From positions 1 through 64,000 of the forward strand of contig JACKHO010000008.1 of NCBI GenBank assembly GCA_020638955.1: a stretch of DNA of 64,000 nt, read 5' to 3'. Source of the DNA: Planctomycetaceae bacterium (GTDB taxonomy: Bacteria; Planctomycetota; Planctomycetia; Planctomycetales; Planctomycetaceae). Below, one piece after another: positions 33,713 through 43,710 of this stretch (the stretch's first letter is position 1; the number at the start of each line of letters is the position of its first letter). The notes under the pieces are model-generated. The model did no database searches. It had not been told where the DNA came from and was given only the letters and a program-made list of their open reading frames with translations. The translations under genes and the position numbers were made by a program.

Positions 33713-35494
33713 CTATTCCGCCAGTGGCGTGGGTAATGGCGGCGAGGGCGGACGTCCTGAAGAGGCGTCACCACTTCCTGTTGGCGAGGCATTTTCCAGG
33801 CCACCGAGCCGTCCACTCGCTTGCAGCACTCGAGCCCAATAATGCAACTGAAACAGCTGACGGTAGCTGATTTCAGGAAGCTGGCGAAATACAATGAACG
33901 GAGCCAGTGGATTCACCTCCGCCTCAGGGGGGGCAATTTCCAGTTCCTGCATTTGAATCCAGGCCAGGTGCTCAACGGCCTCTTTTGTCCAAAGCTGGTG
34001 GCCGCTGCTTACGTTGAGGTAGCCCAGCAGCGTCTGAGTTGCGGCTGGCCACTGACCAATATCCATTTGGCATTGCGCCGTACGGAAGGTCGCAAAGTCG
34101 GCTGCATAGGCATTGATGTCCGACTTATATTGCTGATTCGCATTGCGAATGGCAAGTAAATGACTGAGCGCAGTGGCACTTTTCCCTGTCAACTGCTCAA
34201 TACGGACATCTTCCAGACTGCGCTGCGCCAGTTCGATACCATCAACAGTTGCATTGACCACTTCGGGCCCTTGCATAATGCGGTTCATTTGTTGCCAATT
34301 GGCCGCTGATGTAGCCGGAGAATTGCGATCTTGCTCGAGTCGGATATCAAGGGCGAGCGGGTCGAGCCAGACTTGTACATCGTTAGCGGCCCACCATCCG
34401 TTCTTTGCTCCCACTCCAACAACGCGGTCATAGGCGCCGTTCTGCCGCAGCGAGTTTTGTCCCAGGCCGGTGTAGAACAAGGCTTCCTGGTCTGAAGGTG
34501 TGCGAAACTCCACGCTGGCCATCCGCGGAGCCCACTGACTGGGATGTCCCGCAATGAGGATTTCCACACTTTTCAGGTGCTCGTGCTTGATGGGATAGGC
34601 AAACTCACCCAGGCCCATCTTTTCCACAGCCGCGAACTGGTAGTTTTTGAAGAAATCAGGCGTTTCCAGCACTTCCTTCAGCGTGGCTGGCGTGTTCGGA
34701 AGAAGGCCTGTCGGAGTTGCAGACAGGTCAGCCAGGGGGATTCCCAGCGAGGGCTCAAACAGCAACAACTCGTCTCTCGTTGTCAGCACGCCGACAAGCG
34801 GTGGAAGAGGCTGCTCCGCCTGCTTGGGAGCAATCAAAACCGTGTCACAAGCCAACTGTCGCGCCAGTTCAGCAAAGCACCAAATGCGGTCGGGCGGCGT
34901 ACCGCGTCCGTAAATGAATACCTCGTACGGGGTCAGCACTCTTTGCTGGGCGTCTTCCCCAACGTTCTGCCAGACATAGTGAAACGCAGCGGTAATGACA
35001 GCAATTTCGTAGCCGGGATCGCTCTCTGGAACCTCATGCTTGACCCGCGACTTGATCGTGCTGACGATTTGACTGGCCAGTAGCGACATGCGGATGTGGC
35101 CAGCGTCATTTGGCGTAAACCGTTCCCCGAGAACGGATTCCTGAAAATCTCCGGGAATGAGCTGCCGCAAGAGGTCTTCGTCTTGAGAGAGAACCTGGCC
35201 TTCGTTCAGGGGAAACTCATTGGCCCAGCGATTCAGGTCATCAACTGCCGCCTGCCGATCCAGAGTCGAATCGAGATGCCCAGCACGCATTCCGGAAAAA
35301 ATTCGCGTCAGCTCCTGCTCAGACCGGAGCTGTTGTTTCACCTCTGTTTGATCAGTCGGGGCAACGACGACTTGCTCGTTATCCGCCTCCGGGAGTGCAA
35401 TAAACATGAGAAAAGCCACAAGCGCGAGAGCCGTGCCGGTCCCCACAGCCTTCCAGGGAATGCCAGCCGCAGCTGCCGATTCAGGAGTTGACAT
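33713..35494 (-). CDS. Membrane-anchored protein with transglutaminase-like core
   Basis: 593 residues from the ATG at 35494, which has AGAGGA upstream; a TTG at 35497 is the alternative. One membrane helix lies at about 15-35 (GTALALVAFLMFIAL), so the rest is outside the cytoplasm. In the middle, GRGTPPDRIWCFAELARQL resembles the Cys-containing helix start of transglutaminase-like proteins, and LLFEPSLGIPL resembles the Asp-strand region; the His cannot be placed with confidence. The C-terminal half is helical. Function unknown; a protease or structural role is possible. Confidence 0.55.
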   Translation of the reverse strand: MSTPESAAAAGIPWKAVGTGTALALVAFLMFIALPEADNEQVVVAPTDQTEVKQQLRSEQELTRIFSGMRAGHLDSTLDRQAAVDDLNRWANEFPLNEGQVLSQDEDLLRQLIPGDFQESVLGERFTPNDAGHIRMSLLASQIVSTIKSRVKHEVPESDPGYEIAVITAAFHYVWQNVGEDAQQRVLTPYEVFIYGRGTPPDRIWCFAELARQLACDTVLIAPKQAEQPLPPLVGVLTTRDELLLFEPSLGIPLADLSATPTGLLPNTPATLKEVLETPDFFKNYQFAAVEKMGLGEFAYPIKHEHLKSVEILIAGHPSQWAPRMASVEFRTPSDQEALFYTGLGQNSLRQNGAYDRVVGVGAKNGWWAANDVQVWLDPLALDIRLEQDRNSPATSAANWQQMNRIMQGPEVVNATVDGIELAQRSLEDVRIEQLTGKSATALSHLLAIRNANQQYKSDINAYAADFATFRTAQCQMDIGQWPAATQTLLGYLNVSSGHQLWTKEAVEHLAWIQMQELEIAPPEAEVNPLAPFIVFRQLPEISYRQLFQLHYWARVLQASGRLGGLENASPTGSGDASSGRPPSPPLPTPLAE

Positions 35495-35932
35495 CAATTC
35501 CTCTCAAGATTTCTCGGATAAAAAGTAATGACAATAAATTCACAACTGGCCAACTGACGTAATGAAAAATCGGTGTTCAGCTGGCGGCAGCAAGTACAGA
35601 ATGACGTACCACATTGTATGGAATCCAACCGCGTGCAGCGACTGCCGGAACTGTTAGAAAACCGTTACGGCCACGAAACATCAGTGTTTTCCGTGGGATT
35701 TGCCAATTTCTCGGCCCCCCGATGACTGGACAAGTCGCATTGACGACCTCAAAATGCCCCCGTGTACGGGGAAGCCCGAAATGTTTGCCGCTCAGCGCAA
35801 AAATGAGTGGTCGGGGTTGATTGACAGTTTCACATTGCCCAATTAAACTTCTTCGTTCCGCGTTTCCGTGTGGGGCGCATCCTGTGTCGCAAGGTGTTGC
35901 AACGCTTGTTGTTAAGGTGAAGAGGTTAGTCC
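35495..35932. other. Leader region of the ribosomal protein operon
   Basis: 438 bp without a gene. It contains a good promoter at 35821-35849 and about 80 bp of untranslated leader before rpsJ. The part from 35495 to 35800 showed nothing recognisable. Confidence 0.55.
35821..35849 (+). promoter_or_regulatory. Predicted sigma70-type promoter of the S10-spc operon
   Basis: A perfect -35 box TTGACA (35821-35826), 17-bp spacer and -10 box TAAACT (35844-35849, four of six consensus bases). It lies 84 bp before the rpsJ start, a normal position. Transcription start would be near 35856. Confidence 0.65.
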
Positions 35933-36250
35933 GTGTCTGTCAGCAATCGCATTCGAATTCGTATGGAAGCGTTCGATCACGCTGTCCTCGATCAATCGGC
36001 GGCCGACATCGTTGATACGGCGAAGCGGACAGGAGCCATCGTGCATGGCCCGATTCCGCTCCCGACTCGCATTGAGCGTTACACAGTGCTCCGCAGCCCT
36101 CACGTGAATAAGAAGTCGCGGGAGCAATTCGAAATTCGCACTCACAAGCGGGTTATCGACATTGTTGAGCCAACTGGCAAGACAATTGACGCTTTAAACA
36201 AGCTGTCACTGCCTGCCGGAGTGGACATCAAGATTAAAGCCGCCTCCTAA
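35933..36250 (+). CDS. rpsJ: 30S ribosomal protein S10
   Basis: 105 residues, normal length. It begins at a GTG preceded by AAGAGG. Family marks include IRIRMEAFDHAVLDQ, GPIPLPT and RIERYTVLRSPHVNKKSREQFE. S10 sits in the 30S head and also serves as NusE in antitermination. First gene of the operon that runs unbroken to rplO. Nothing odd was seen. Confidence 0.97.
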   Translation: MSVSNRIRIRMEAFDHAVLDQSAADIVDTAKRTGAIVHGPIPLPTRIERYTVLRSPHVNKKSREQFEIRTHKRVIDIVEPTGKTIDALNKLSLPAGVDIKIKAAS

Positions 36251-36344
36251 CTCAGGTTAGGTTGATTTGATTTTGCTCGATATTAGTGCCTGCGTTTGAG
36301 GTGCGTCTGTCGGGCGGTGTTTTTCATTAGTTTGGGGAAGAGCC

Positions 36345-37079
36345 ATGCCAGTGGGGCTGCTCGGAAAAAAAGTTGGAATGACTCAGGTGTACAATGACGC
36401 CGGAGTAATTCTTCCCGTGACTGTTCTCGAAGTTGGACCCTGCACGGTTCTGCAGGTTCGCACTTCAGATCGTGATGGGTACTCTGCAGTTCAGCTTGGC
36501 TTCGATGACAAGCTGAGCGAAAACGATAAGCGCCGCGCTGAAGGGGATCGGAATCGCAATCGTGCGACTCGTCCTGAGCGTGGCCACGTGGCTCCCTTGA
36601 AGAGCAAGCGTCAGCGTCGTATGGCTGAAGCTGGTGTTGAAGCGCCGGCAAAGGCGAACTGCGAGCCGAAGCGTTTTGTTCGTGAGTTCCGAATTGATGG
36701 TGAGGAAGTCTCACTGGAAGTTGGTGCTCAACTGGATGCGAGTCACCTCGAAGGTGTCGCTCGCGTTGATGTGGTTGGTATTAGCAAGGGGCGTGGAACA
36801 GCAGGTGCCATGAAGCGGCACGGATTTGCTGGCCAGCCCGCTTCACACGGTGCCAAGAAAGTGCATCGCCGCGTTGGTGGTATTGGTTCGCTCTCGTCGA
36901 ACCTTGGTACCGGTACCCCAAAGAAGGGAAAGCGGATGGCTGGTCGTTACGGGGCTACCCGGGCGACAGTTCGCAATCTCAAGGTGGTTCGCACTGATGC
37001 AGAGAATAACATGCTGCTGGTGGAAGGGGCTGTCCCCGGCCCGAATGGCGGTTACGTAGTGGTTCGGGTTGCCCGGTAG
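36345..37079 (+). CDS. rplC: 50S ribosomal protein L3
   Basis: 244 residues, longer than the 209 of E. coli L3. The extra length is a basic, hydrophilic segment at about 55-110 (KRRAEGDRNRNRATRPERGHV, then KSKRQRRMAEAGV) between the N-terminal strand pair and FVREFRIDGEEV. The rest is typical: GMTQVYNDAG, GISKGRGTAGAMKRH, and GGIGSLSSNLGTGTPKKGKRM. L3 initiates 23S rRNA folding. Start ATG with GGGGAAGAG upstream. Confidence 0.97.
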   Translation: MPVGLLGKKVGMTQVYNDAGVILPVTVLEVGPCTVLQVRTSDRDGYSAVQLGFDDKLSENDKRRAEGDRNRNRATRPERGHVAPLKSKRQRRMAEAGVEAPAKANCEPKRFVREFRIDGEEVSLEVGAQLDASHLEGVARVDVVGISKGRGTAGAMKRHGFAGQPASHGAKKVHRRVGGIGSLSSNLGTGTPKKGKRMAGRYGATRATVRNLKVVRTDAENNMLLVEGAVPGPNGGYVVVRVAR

Positions 37080-37108
37080 TGTTGGAAACGTGAGTTAAGG
37101 TGAGCGAG

Positions 37109-37756
37109 ATGGTCTCGGCCCCAGTTAAAGATATGTCAGGCAAAGACGTCGGAACCTACGAGTTCGACGGCGCCGATTTGGCTGATCGTATTAGCAAGCA
37201 ACTCTTGCATGACGTTGTCGTCATGTACGAAGCGAACGCGCGTCAGGGTTCGATGAAGACCAAGACTCGCGGTGAAGTTGCCGGAAACAAGAAGAAGCTG
37301 TTCCGTCAGAAAGGTACCGGTAATGCCCGCATGGGTACCAAGCGGTCACCAGTGCGACGTGGCGGTGGACATACATTCGCGAAGACTCCACGTGATTGGA
37401 GTTACCGCTTGCCCAAAAAGGCAATCAAGATCGCAACACGCATGGCTCTGCTGAGCAAATTCCAGGACGACGAAGCAATCGTCCTGGACAGCTTTGCCCT
37501 GAGTGAAGTGAAGACGAAGCCCGTCTCAACTATGATGAAGGCCCTCGGAGTTGCAGGTCAGTCGACACTGCTGGTGACTCGCGACCAGGATCAGGTTGTG
37601 TGGCGTTCGTCACGGAATATCCAAGGTGTTTTGGTTTCACCAGCGCGTGAGCTGAATGCCTACAAGTTGCTGCGTCAGCGCCGGTTGCTGATCACACGCG
37701 AGGCGATCGACGCCATTCGCGATGGATCGCTCTGGGCATCTGAAGCTGCAGAGTAA
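37109..37756 (+). CDS. rplD: 50S ribosomal protein L4
   Basis: 215 residues from the ATG at 37109, which has AAGGTGAG upstream; a GTG at 37100 adds three residues. The conserved loop region is clear: SMKTKTRGEVAGNKKKL, GTGNARMGTKRSPVRRGGG. L4 binds 23S rRNA and lines the exit tunnel. In E. coli it represses the S10 operon; whether that holds here is unknown. Confidence 0.96.
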   Translation: MVSAPVKDMSGKDVGTYEFDGADLADRISKQLLHDVVVMYEANARQGSMKTKTRGEVAGNKKKLFRQKGTGNARMGTKRSPVRRGGGHTFAKTPRDWSYRLPKKAIKIATRMALLSKFQDDEAIVLDSFALSEVKTKPVSTMMKALGVAGQSTLLVTRDQDQVVWRSSRNIQGVLVSPARELNAYKLLRQRRLLITREAIDAIRDGSLWASEAAE

Positions 37757-37796
37757 TTGGTTACAAGTTTGACAAACTGTGTTTGGGAGTTCAGTT

Positions 37797-38105
37797 GTGG
37801 CAACTGAAACTGGTGGTGGAATACAACTGGAGCCGCATCAAATTATTGTGCGGCCGGTCGTGACGGAAAAGGGGATGCACCAGTCCCAACGCTACAATGC
37901 GTACACATTTCAGGTGCATCCGCAGGCAGACAAGGCCGACGTGAAACGCGCTGTTGAAGCGTTATGGGAAGTGCGCGTCATTGACGTGCGGACCCAGACT
38001 CGCAAAGGAAAGCCACGTCGGCATCGGATGTCAGTTGGATATCGTAGTGATTGGAAAAAGGCCATTGTGCAGCTGCACGAAGAAGACCGCATTGCATTCT
38101 TCTAA
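37797..38105 (+). CDS. rplW: 50S ribosomal protein L23
   Basis: 102 residues from a GTG at 37797 with GGGAG eight bases upstream; the open frame begins at 37779. Family marks: IIVRPVVTEKGM, FQVHPQADKADVKRAVEALW, and RKGKPRRHRM. L23 sits at the tunnel exit and docks trigger factor and SRP. Fourth gene of the operon. Confidence 0.95.
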   Translation: MATETGGGIQLEPHQIIVRPVVTEKGMHQSQRYNAYTFQVHPQADKADVKRAVEALWEVRVIDVRTQTRKGKPRRHRMSVGYRSDWKKAIVQLHEEDRIAFF

Positions 38106-38169
38106 GCCTGTTTGAGTTCCTCTTTTTCCATCAGTATTTTGAATTAATTGATTTCACGGAAACACGATC

Positions 38170-39042
38170 ATGGGTATTCGCTTTTACAAGCCGACATCGC
38201 CGGGACGCCGCGGAGCGTCGGTCAGCGATTTCGCCGAGATCACTGATCGCAAGAAGAAGCCTGAAAAGAACCTGTTGCAGCGTTTGAAGCGACACGGTGG
38301 GCGGAACCATCACGGAAAAATCACCGCCCGTCACCGTGGCGGTGGACACAAGCGGATGTACCGCATTATCGACTTCAAGCGAAGAATCGATGGCGTACCA
38401 ATGCTCGTGACGCACATCGAGTACGATCCGAACCGCTCGGCTCGCATCGCACTGTGTGAATTCACCTGCCCCAAGGAAGGTAAACTGACAAAGTGCTACA
38501 TTCTTGCTCCGAACGGACTGAAGGCAGGAATGACTGTGATGAGCGGTCCTGGTGCGGAACCAACCCTTGGCAACTGCTTGCCACTGCGGTTTATTCCAGC
38601 CGGAACGGACATCCACAACATTGAAATGCAGCCTGGCCGTGGCGGCCAGCTCGTCCGTAGTGCTGGTAACTCAGCGGTGTTGAACGCCGCAGAGAAAGAC
38701 TGGGCACAAATCACTTTGCCATCTGGTGAAGTGCGACGGTTGCCTGGCGAATGCCGTGCGACAATCGGACAGGTTGGTAACTCCGATCACCAGAACATTG
38801 TGTTGGGTAAAGCTGGCCGTAAGCGTTGGTTGGGACGCCGTCCTCACGTTCGCGGTACCGCCATGAACCCAATCGCCCACCCGATGGGTGGTGGTGAAGG
38901 TCGTAGTGCCGGTGGACGCCATCCTTGCAGCCCGACTGGTAAGTTGGCCAAAGGTGGAAACACCCGTAAGCGACGTAAACCATCGAGCAAAGCAATTATT
39001 CGACGTCGTAAATCACGTCGCAATGGATACAAGAAAGTTTAG
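38170..39042 (+). CDS. rplB: 50S ribosomal protein L2
   Basis: 290 residues, slightly above the usual 273-280. Conserved marks: GRNHHGKITARHRGGGHKR, IEYDPNRSARIAL, GGQLVRSAGNSA, and VRGTAMNPIAHPMGGGEGR, which includes the His needed for peptidyl transferase activity. Start ATG at 38170. Normal member of the operon. Confidence 0.97.
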   Translation: MGIRFYKPTSPGRRGASVSDFAEITDRKKKPEKNLLQRLKRHGGRNHHGKITARHRGGGHKRMYRIIDFKRRIDGVPMLVTHIEYDPNRSARIALCEFTCPKEGKLTKCYILAPNGLKAGMTVMSGPGAEPTLGNCLPLRFIPAGTDIHNIEMQPGRGGQLVRSAGNSAVLNAAEKDWAQITLPSGEVRRLPGECRATIGQVGNSDHQNIVLGKAGRKRWLGRRPHVRGTAMNPIAHPMGGGEGRSAGGRHPCSPTGKLAKGGNTRKRRKPSSKAIIRRRKSRRNGYKKV

Positions 39043-39104
39043 TTTAAGTGTTTGAGTTCACGCTCAGCCTGAATTATCGGGACTGCCCGAACTAGAGGAA
39101 TACA

Positions 39105-39374
39105 ATGGGACGCTCCACAAAAAAGGGACCGTACGTCGACGAAAAGCTGCTCAAGAAGATCTCTAAGATGGATGCGGGTGGCCGCAAAGAACCCATCAAG
39201 ACTTGGGCGCGACGTTCGACGATTTCCCCGGAGTTTATTGGTCACAACTTCCTGGTTCATAACGGTCGTCAGCACATTCAGGTGTACGTGACCGAAGACA
39301 TGGTTGGACACAAACTGGGCGAGTTCGCCCCGACCCGTACCTTCAAAGGTCACGGCGCTAAGGGTAACCGCTAG
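39105..39374 (+). CDS. rpsS: 30S ribosomal protein S19
   Basis: 89 residues, normal length. Marks: MGRSTKKGPYVDEKLLKK, TWARRSTISPEFIGH, VHNGRQHIQVYVTEDMVGHKLGEF. S19 binds S13 in the 30S head. Start ATG with AGAGGA upstream. Confidence 0.97.
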   Translation: MGRSTKKGPYVDEKLLKKISKMDAGGRKEPIKTWARRSTISPEFIGHNFLVHNGRQHIQVYVTEDMVGHKLGEFAPTRTFKGHGAKGNR

Positions 39375-39423
39375 GTCAATTGGAAATTTCAGCACCATCA
39401 GGTGTTAACAGGGGAGCGAGACA

Positions 39424-39768
39424 ATGGCATTGGTACGAGCGACACACAAGTTCGCCCGAATCTCTGCAACGAAGGTGCGACCGTTCGCGGATATGATTCG
39501 CGGAATGACGGTGCAGGAGGGAATTGCCGCGCTCCGTTACGTACCAAATCGTGGTGCAAGATTCCTGGAAAAGGTCCTGAAGAGTGCAGCGGCCAACGCG
39601 GAAGACCGCGGTGCTCGCAACGTCGACAACCTGGCAATCGCGGAATCGCGAGTTGACGGTGGTCCGATGTTCAAGCGTATTCGTCCGCGTGCTCGTGGTA
39701 TGGGATTCATGATTCGGAAACGTTTCGCCCACATCCACATTGGCATCGAAGCTCCGGAAGTTCAGTAG
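39424..39768 (+). CDS. rplV: 50S ribosomal protein L22
   Basis: 114 residues, normal length. Marks: ATHKFARISATKVRPFADMIRG and a C-terminal RIRPRARGMGFMIRKRFAHI, the hairpin loop that lines the exit tunnel. Start ATG with GGGGAG upstream. Fifteen bases separate it from rpsC. Confidence 0.96.
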   Translation: MALVRATHKFARISATKVRPFADMIRGMTVQEGIAALRYVPNRGARFLEKVLKSAAANAEDRGARNVDNLAIAESRVDGGPMFKRIRPRARGMGFMIRKRFAHIHIGIEAPEVQ

Positions 39769-39783
39769 GCGTAGGATTCCCCC

Positions 39784-40846
<1,063 letters not shown>

Positions 40847-40927
40847 TCCAGATTCAGTCGTGAGAGTTTTCAGAGAAACAGAGCCTGTGCTCTGCCCTTC
40901 TGGAAAAAGTGAATTAGGTTGAGAGTC

Positions 40928-41131
40928 ATGTCCAAAGCGACAGAATTTCGAGAAATGAGTGACGAACAGCTCGCCGCTGAGTTGCAACAAACGCAGCGCG
41001 ACCTGTTTGATTTGCGGTTCCGTGCTTCGACTGAGAAGTTGGACGCTCCGAGCAATTTGAAGCGACTGCGTCGCAACATCGCCCGGATCCGGACCATTCA
41101 GCGCGAACGGGAAATCGCTGCTGCAAGTTAG
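40928..41131 (+). CDS. rpmC: 50S ribosomal protein L29
   Basis: 67 residues from the ATG at 40928; the frame opens at a TTG at 40919 which is not needed. Marks: EFREMSDEQLAAELQQTQRD, LFDLRFRAST, and LKRLRRNIARIRTI. L29 sits near L23 at the tunnel exit. Small gap to rpsQ. Confidence 0.94.
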   Translation: MSKATEFREMSDEQLAAELQQTQRDLFDLRFRASTEKLDAPSNLKRLRRNIARIRTIQREREIAAAS

Positions 41132-41177
41132 AGCAGTTTTTGAAGACAGATGTTTTCATTTTGAGTTGGTGAAGGCC

Positions 41178-41492
41178 ATGCGAAGAACTTTGGTTGGTGT
41201 AGTCACGAGTGACCGGAACTCCAAGACGCGTCGTGTTGACGTGAAGCGGTTGTTCCAGCACCAGATGTATCGAAAAATCGTGCGTGGTCGGACCATTTGC
41301 TACGTACACGATGAAAACAACGTATCGAAGGTCGGCGACACGGTGGAAATCGTTGAAAGCCGTCCGCATTCGAAGACGAAGCGCTGGGAATTGGTTCGCG
41401 TTGTTCAGAGCAACGACGAAGTCGATTCGCAGTTGATCCGCGAAGACCAGAAGGCAGCAACAGAAGCTGCTGAGGAATCCGCTGCGGAATAG
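41178..41492 (+). CDS. rpsQ: 30S ribosomal protein S17
   Basis: 104 residues from ATG 41178 (MRRTLVGVVTSDRN); in-frame GTG 41169 or TTG 41166 are possible. Marks: SKTRRVDVKRLFQHQMYRKI, and a VGDTVEIVESRPHSKTKRW segment. It has an Ala/Glu-rich C-terminal tail of about 20 residues, longer than in E. coli (84 residues). S17 binds the 5' domain of 16S rRNA. Confidence 0.94.
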   Translation: MRRTLVGVVTSDRNSKTRRVDVKRLFQHQMYRKIVRGRTICYVHDENNVSKVGDTVEIVESRPHSKTKRWELVRVVQSNDEVDSQLIREDQKAATEAAEESAAE

Positions 41493-41569
41493 TTTGAGGT
41501 TTGTTCGCATTGGGCGAACGGCAGTTGGCAAAGTAAGTTGCGTCAGAAGAAGTTGGATAGGTCGTCGCA

Positions 41570-41944
41570 ATGATTCAAATGCAGACCATTTTGGATGTTG
41601 CTGATAACACCGGAGCGAAGTCGGTTCGCTGCATTCGCGTCCTCGGTGGCACGAAGCGGCGGTTTGCGACGCTCGGTGACATTATTGTCGTCAGTATTCA
41701 GAAGTCGATTGCCGGTGCTCAAGAGCAGTTCAAGAAGGGCCGCGTGACCCGCGGCGTCATTGTCCGCGTCCGGAAGGCTGTGCGTCGCGACGACGGAAGC
41801 TATGTCCGGTTCGACAGTAACGCCGTCGTGCTGGTTGATAACGACGGAACTCCACGCGGTACCCGTATCTTCGGTGCGGTTGCTCGTGAGCTGCGTGAGC
41901 GGCGATTCATGAAAATCGTGAGTCTGGCGTCAGAAGTCGTTTAA
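41570..41944 (+). CDS. rplN: 50S ribosomal protein L14
   Basis: 124 residues, normal length. Marks: MIQMQTILDVADNTGAKS, CIRVLGGTKRRFA, VRVRKAVRRDDGSYVRFD, and GTRIFGAVARELRER. L14 contacts the 30S subunit. Start ATG 41570. Confidence 0.97.
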   Translation: MIQMQTILDVADNTGAKSVRCIRVLGGTKRRFATLGDIIVVSIQKSIAGAQEQFKKGRVTRGVIVRVRKAVRRDDGSYVRFDSNAVVLVDNDGTPRGTRIFGAVARELRERRFMKIVSLASEVV

Positions 41945-42007
41945 GACGCGTGCATTCGGAAACATTTAGCGGTACACTTCGCGATTCGCGAATTTTGTGA
42001 GTTTGAA

Positions 42008-42358
42008 ATGAAAATCAAACGTGGTGACATGGTCGTTGTTGTCGCAGGCGATGACCGATCTGATATTCCGAAGCCGGTCCAGCAAGTGCTGGATAACGGT
42101 GAGAAGGTTGTCGTTGAAGGCGTCAATCTGGTTTACAAGCACGTGAAGCGCGGTCATCCCAAGAGTCCTCAAGGGGGACGACTGCGAATGGAAAAAGCAA
42201 TTCAGTCCTCGAACGTCATGTACTATTGCAACACCTGCAATCGTGGCGTGAAGTTGGGGCTGCGGTACACGAGTGACGGAGCAAAAGAACGCTTCTGTCG
42301 AAAGTGCTCGACGACAGTCGGGCAGGTGAGTCCTCCTCGGACTCCATATGCCCAGTAA
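42008..42358 (+). CDS. rplX: 50S ribosomal protein L24
   Basis: 116 residues. The KOW-type start (MKIKRGDMVVVVAGDD) is followed by VEGVNLVYKHVKRGHP. The C-terminal part has two CxxC pairs (YYCNTCNRG and RFCRKCSTT), the zinc-binding form of L24 found in many bacteria. Start ATG 42008. Confidence 0.96.
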   Translation: MKIKRGDMVVVVAGDDRSDIPKPVQQVLDNGEKVVVEGVNLVYKHVKRGHPKSPQGGRLRMEKAIQSSNVMYYCNTCNRGVKLGLRYTSDGAKERFCRKCSTTVGQVSPPRTPYAQ

Positions 42359-42412
42359 GGTTAAGCACTGTCTCTCACGCATTTTTGACATCGCGAGTTA
42401 GTTGGTTAGGTT

Positions 42413-42964
42413 ATGGCACGTTTACTTGAAAGATATCGGAAAGAGATCGCGCCAGCACTGGCAAGTGCTCTCGGTCGCGATAATGTCCATTCGCTGCCAC
42501 GACTTGAGAAGGTCGTCATCAGCATGGGTGTGGGCCGCGCGATTCAGGACAGCAAGATCCTGGACGAAGTTGCCGAGCACCTCATGCAACTGGCCGGACA
42601 GCGTCCAACAATCCGCTCCGCCCGCAAGTCCGTCGCTCAGTTTAAACTGCGTGAAGGCATGAAAATTGGTGCGAGCGTGACACTGCGTCGCCACCGCATG
42701 TACGAATTCATCGATCGTCTCATCACCATTGTGCTGCCACGAGTACGCGACTTCCGCGGCGTGAGTGCAAAGGCATTTGACGGCAACGGAAACTACAGCC
42801 TGGGCCTGACGGAACAGGTGGTCTTTCCCGAAGTCAACGCCGACAAGGTGAAGACAATGCAGGGAATGAACATTGCCATTGTTACGACGGCACGTAACGA
42901 CGACGAGGGGCGTCTGCTGCTCAAAGAATTGGGTATGCCGTTCCGGAAAAGTCAGAACAGCTAA
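42413..42964 (+). CDS. rplE: 50S ribosomal protein L5
   Basis: 183 residues, normal length. Marks: RLEKVVISMGVGRAI, IRSARKSVAQFKLREGMKIG, LRRHRMYEFIDRL, FRGVSAKAFDGNGNYSLGLTE. L5 binds 5S rRNA. Start ATG 42413. Confidence 0.97.
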   Translation: MARLLERYRKEIAPALASALGRDNVHSLPRLEKVVISMGVGRAIQDSKILDEVAEHLMQLAGQRPTIRSARKSVAQFKLREGMKIGASVTLRRHRMYEFIDRLITIVLPRVRDFRGVSAKAFDGNGNYSLGLTEQVVFPEVNADKVKTMQGMNIAIVTTARNDDEGRLLLKELGMPFRKSQNS

Positions 42965-42989
42965 AAGATAGAGTGAAGGGTGCCCCGAG

Positions 42990-43175
42990 ATGGCAAGTAA
43001 GTCGAAAGTCGCGAAAGCGAAGAGAACCCCCAAGTTCAGCAGCCGCATCGAAAACCGTTGCCAACTGTGCGGTCGGCCCCGAGCGGTTTACCGGAAATTC
43101 AAGATTTGTCGTATCTGTTTCCGGAATTTGTGTTTGAAAGGTCTGGTTCCCGGTGCCAAAAAGGCCAGCTGGTAA
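42990..43175 (+). CDS. rpsN: 30S ribosomal protein S14, zinc-binding type Z
   Basis: 61 residues, the short zinc form. Zinc ligands are visible as CQLCGR and CRICFRNLC (two CxxC pairs). It stands in the usual place between rplE and rpsH. Start ATG 42990. Confidence 0.96.
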   Translation: MASKSKVAKAKRTPKFSSRIENRCQLCGRPRAVYRKFKICRICFRNLCLKGLVPGAKKASW

Positions 43176-43251
43176 TCGACCCTGCAAAGAAGACATTTCA
43201 AAGTTATTTTGGAGTTCGGGGAGAACTCCAGCGAGTTGAGGTAACTCACCC

Positions 43252-43647
43252 ATGATGACCGATCCCGTCGCGGATATGTTGACCCGAGTGCGTAACGCTT
43301 TGTTGATTGAGCGTCCGTTTGTGGACATGCCAGCATCAAAGCTGAAGGAAGGCATTGCGCAGACACTCCAGCGTGAAGGATTCATCTGGGACTACGAAAT
43401 CATTGAGCAGGCCCCACAGAACGTGTTGCGGGTCAATCTCAAGTACAGCCCGACTGGCGAACGCGTTATTCAGAGCATTCGCCGCGTCAGCAAGCCCGGC
43501 TGCCGTGTTTATGCCACTGTGAAAGACACGCCAGAAGTTCTGCAGGGACTCGGCATTTGCGTGCTGTCGACGAGCAAAGGTGTGCTCAGCAGCCGTGAGG
43601 CGAAGGCCCAAAACGTCGGTGGCGAAATCCTGTGTGAGGTTTGGTAG
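43252..43647 (+). CDS. rpsH: 30S ribosomal protein S8
   Basis: 131 residues, normal length. Marks: MMTDPVADMLTRVRNALL, MPASKLKEGIAQTLQREGF, RRVSKPGCRVYA, and GLGICVLSTSKGVLSSREA. S8 binds the central domain of 16S rRNA. Start ATG 43252. Confidence 0.97.
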   Translation: MMTDPVADMLTRVRNALLIERPFVDMPASKLKEGIAQTLQREGFIWDYEIIEQAPQNVLRVNLKYSPTGERVIQSIRRVSKPGCRVYATVKDTPEVLQGLGICVLSTSKGVLSSREAKAQNVGGEILCEVW

Positions 43648-43710
43648 TTCGGCAACCTGTCGGATGTAACAACAACAGGTGAGACTGAACAGCAAAGGTT
43701 GGATGAGACA

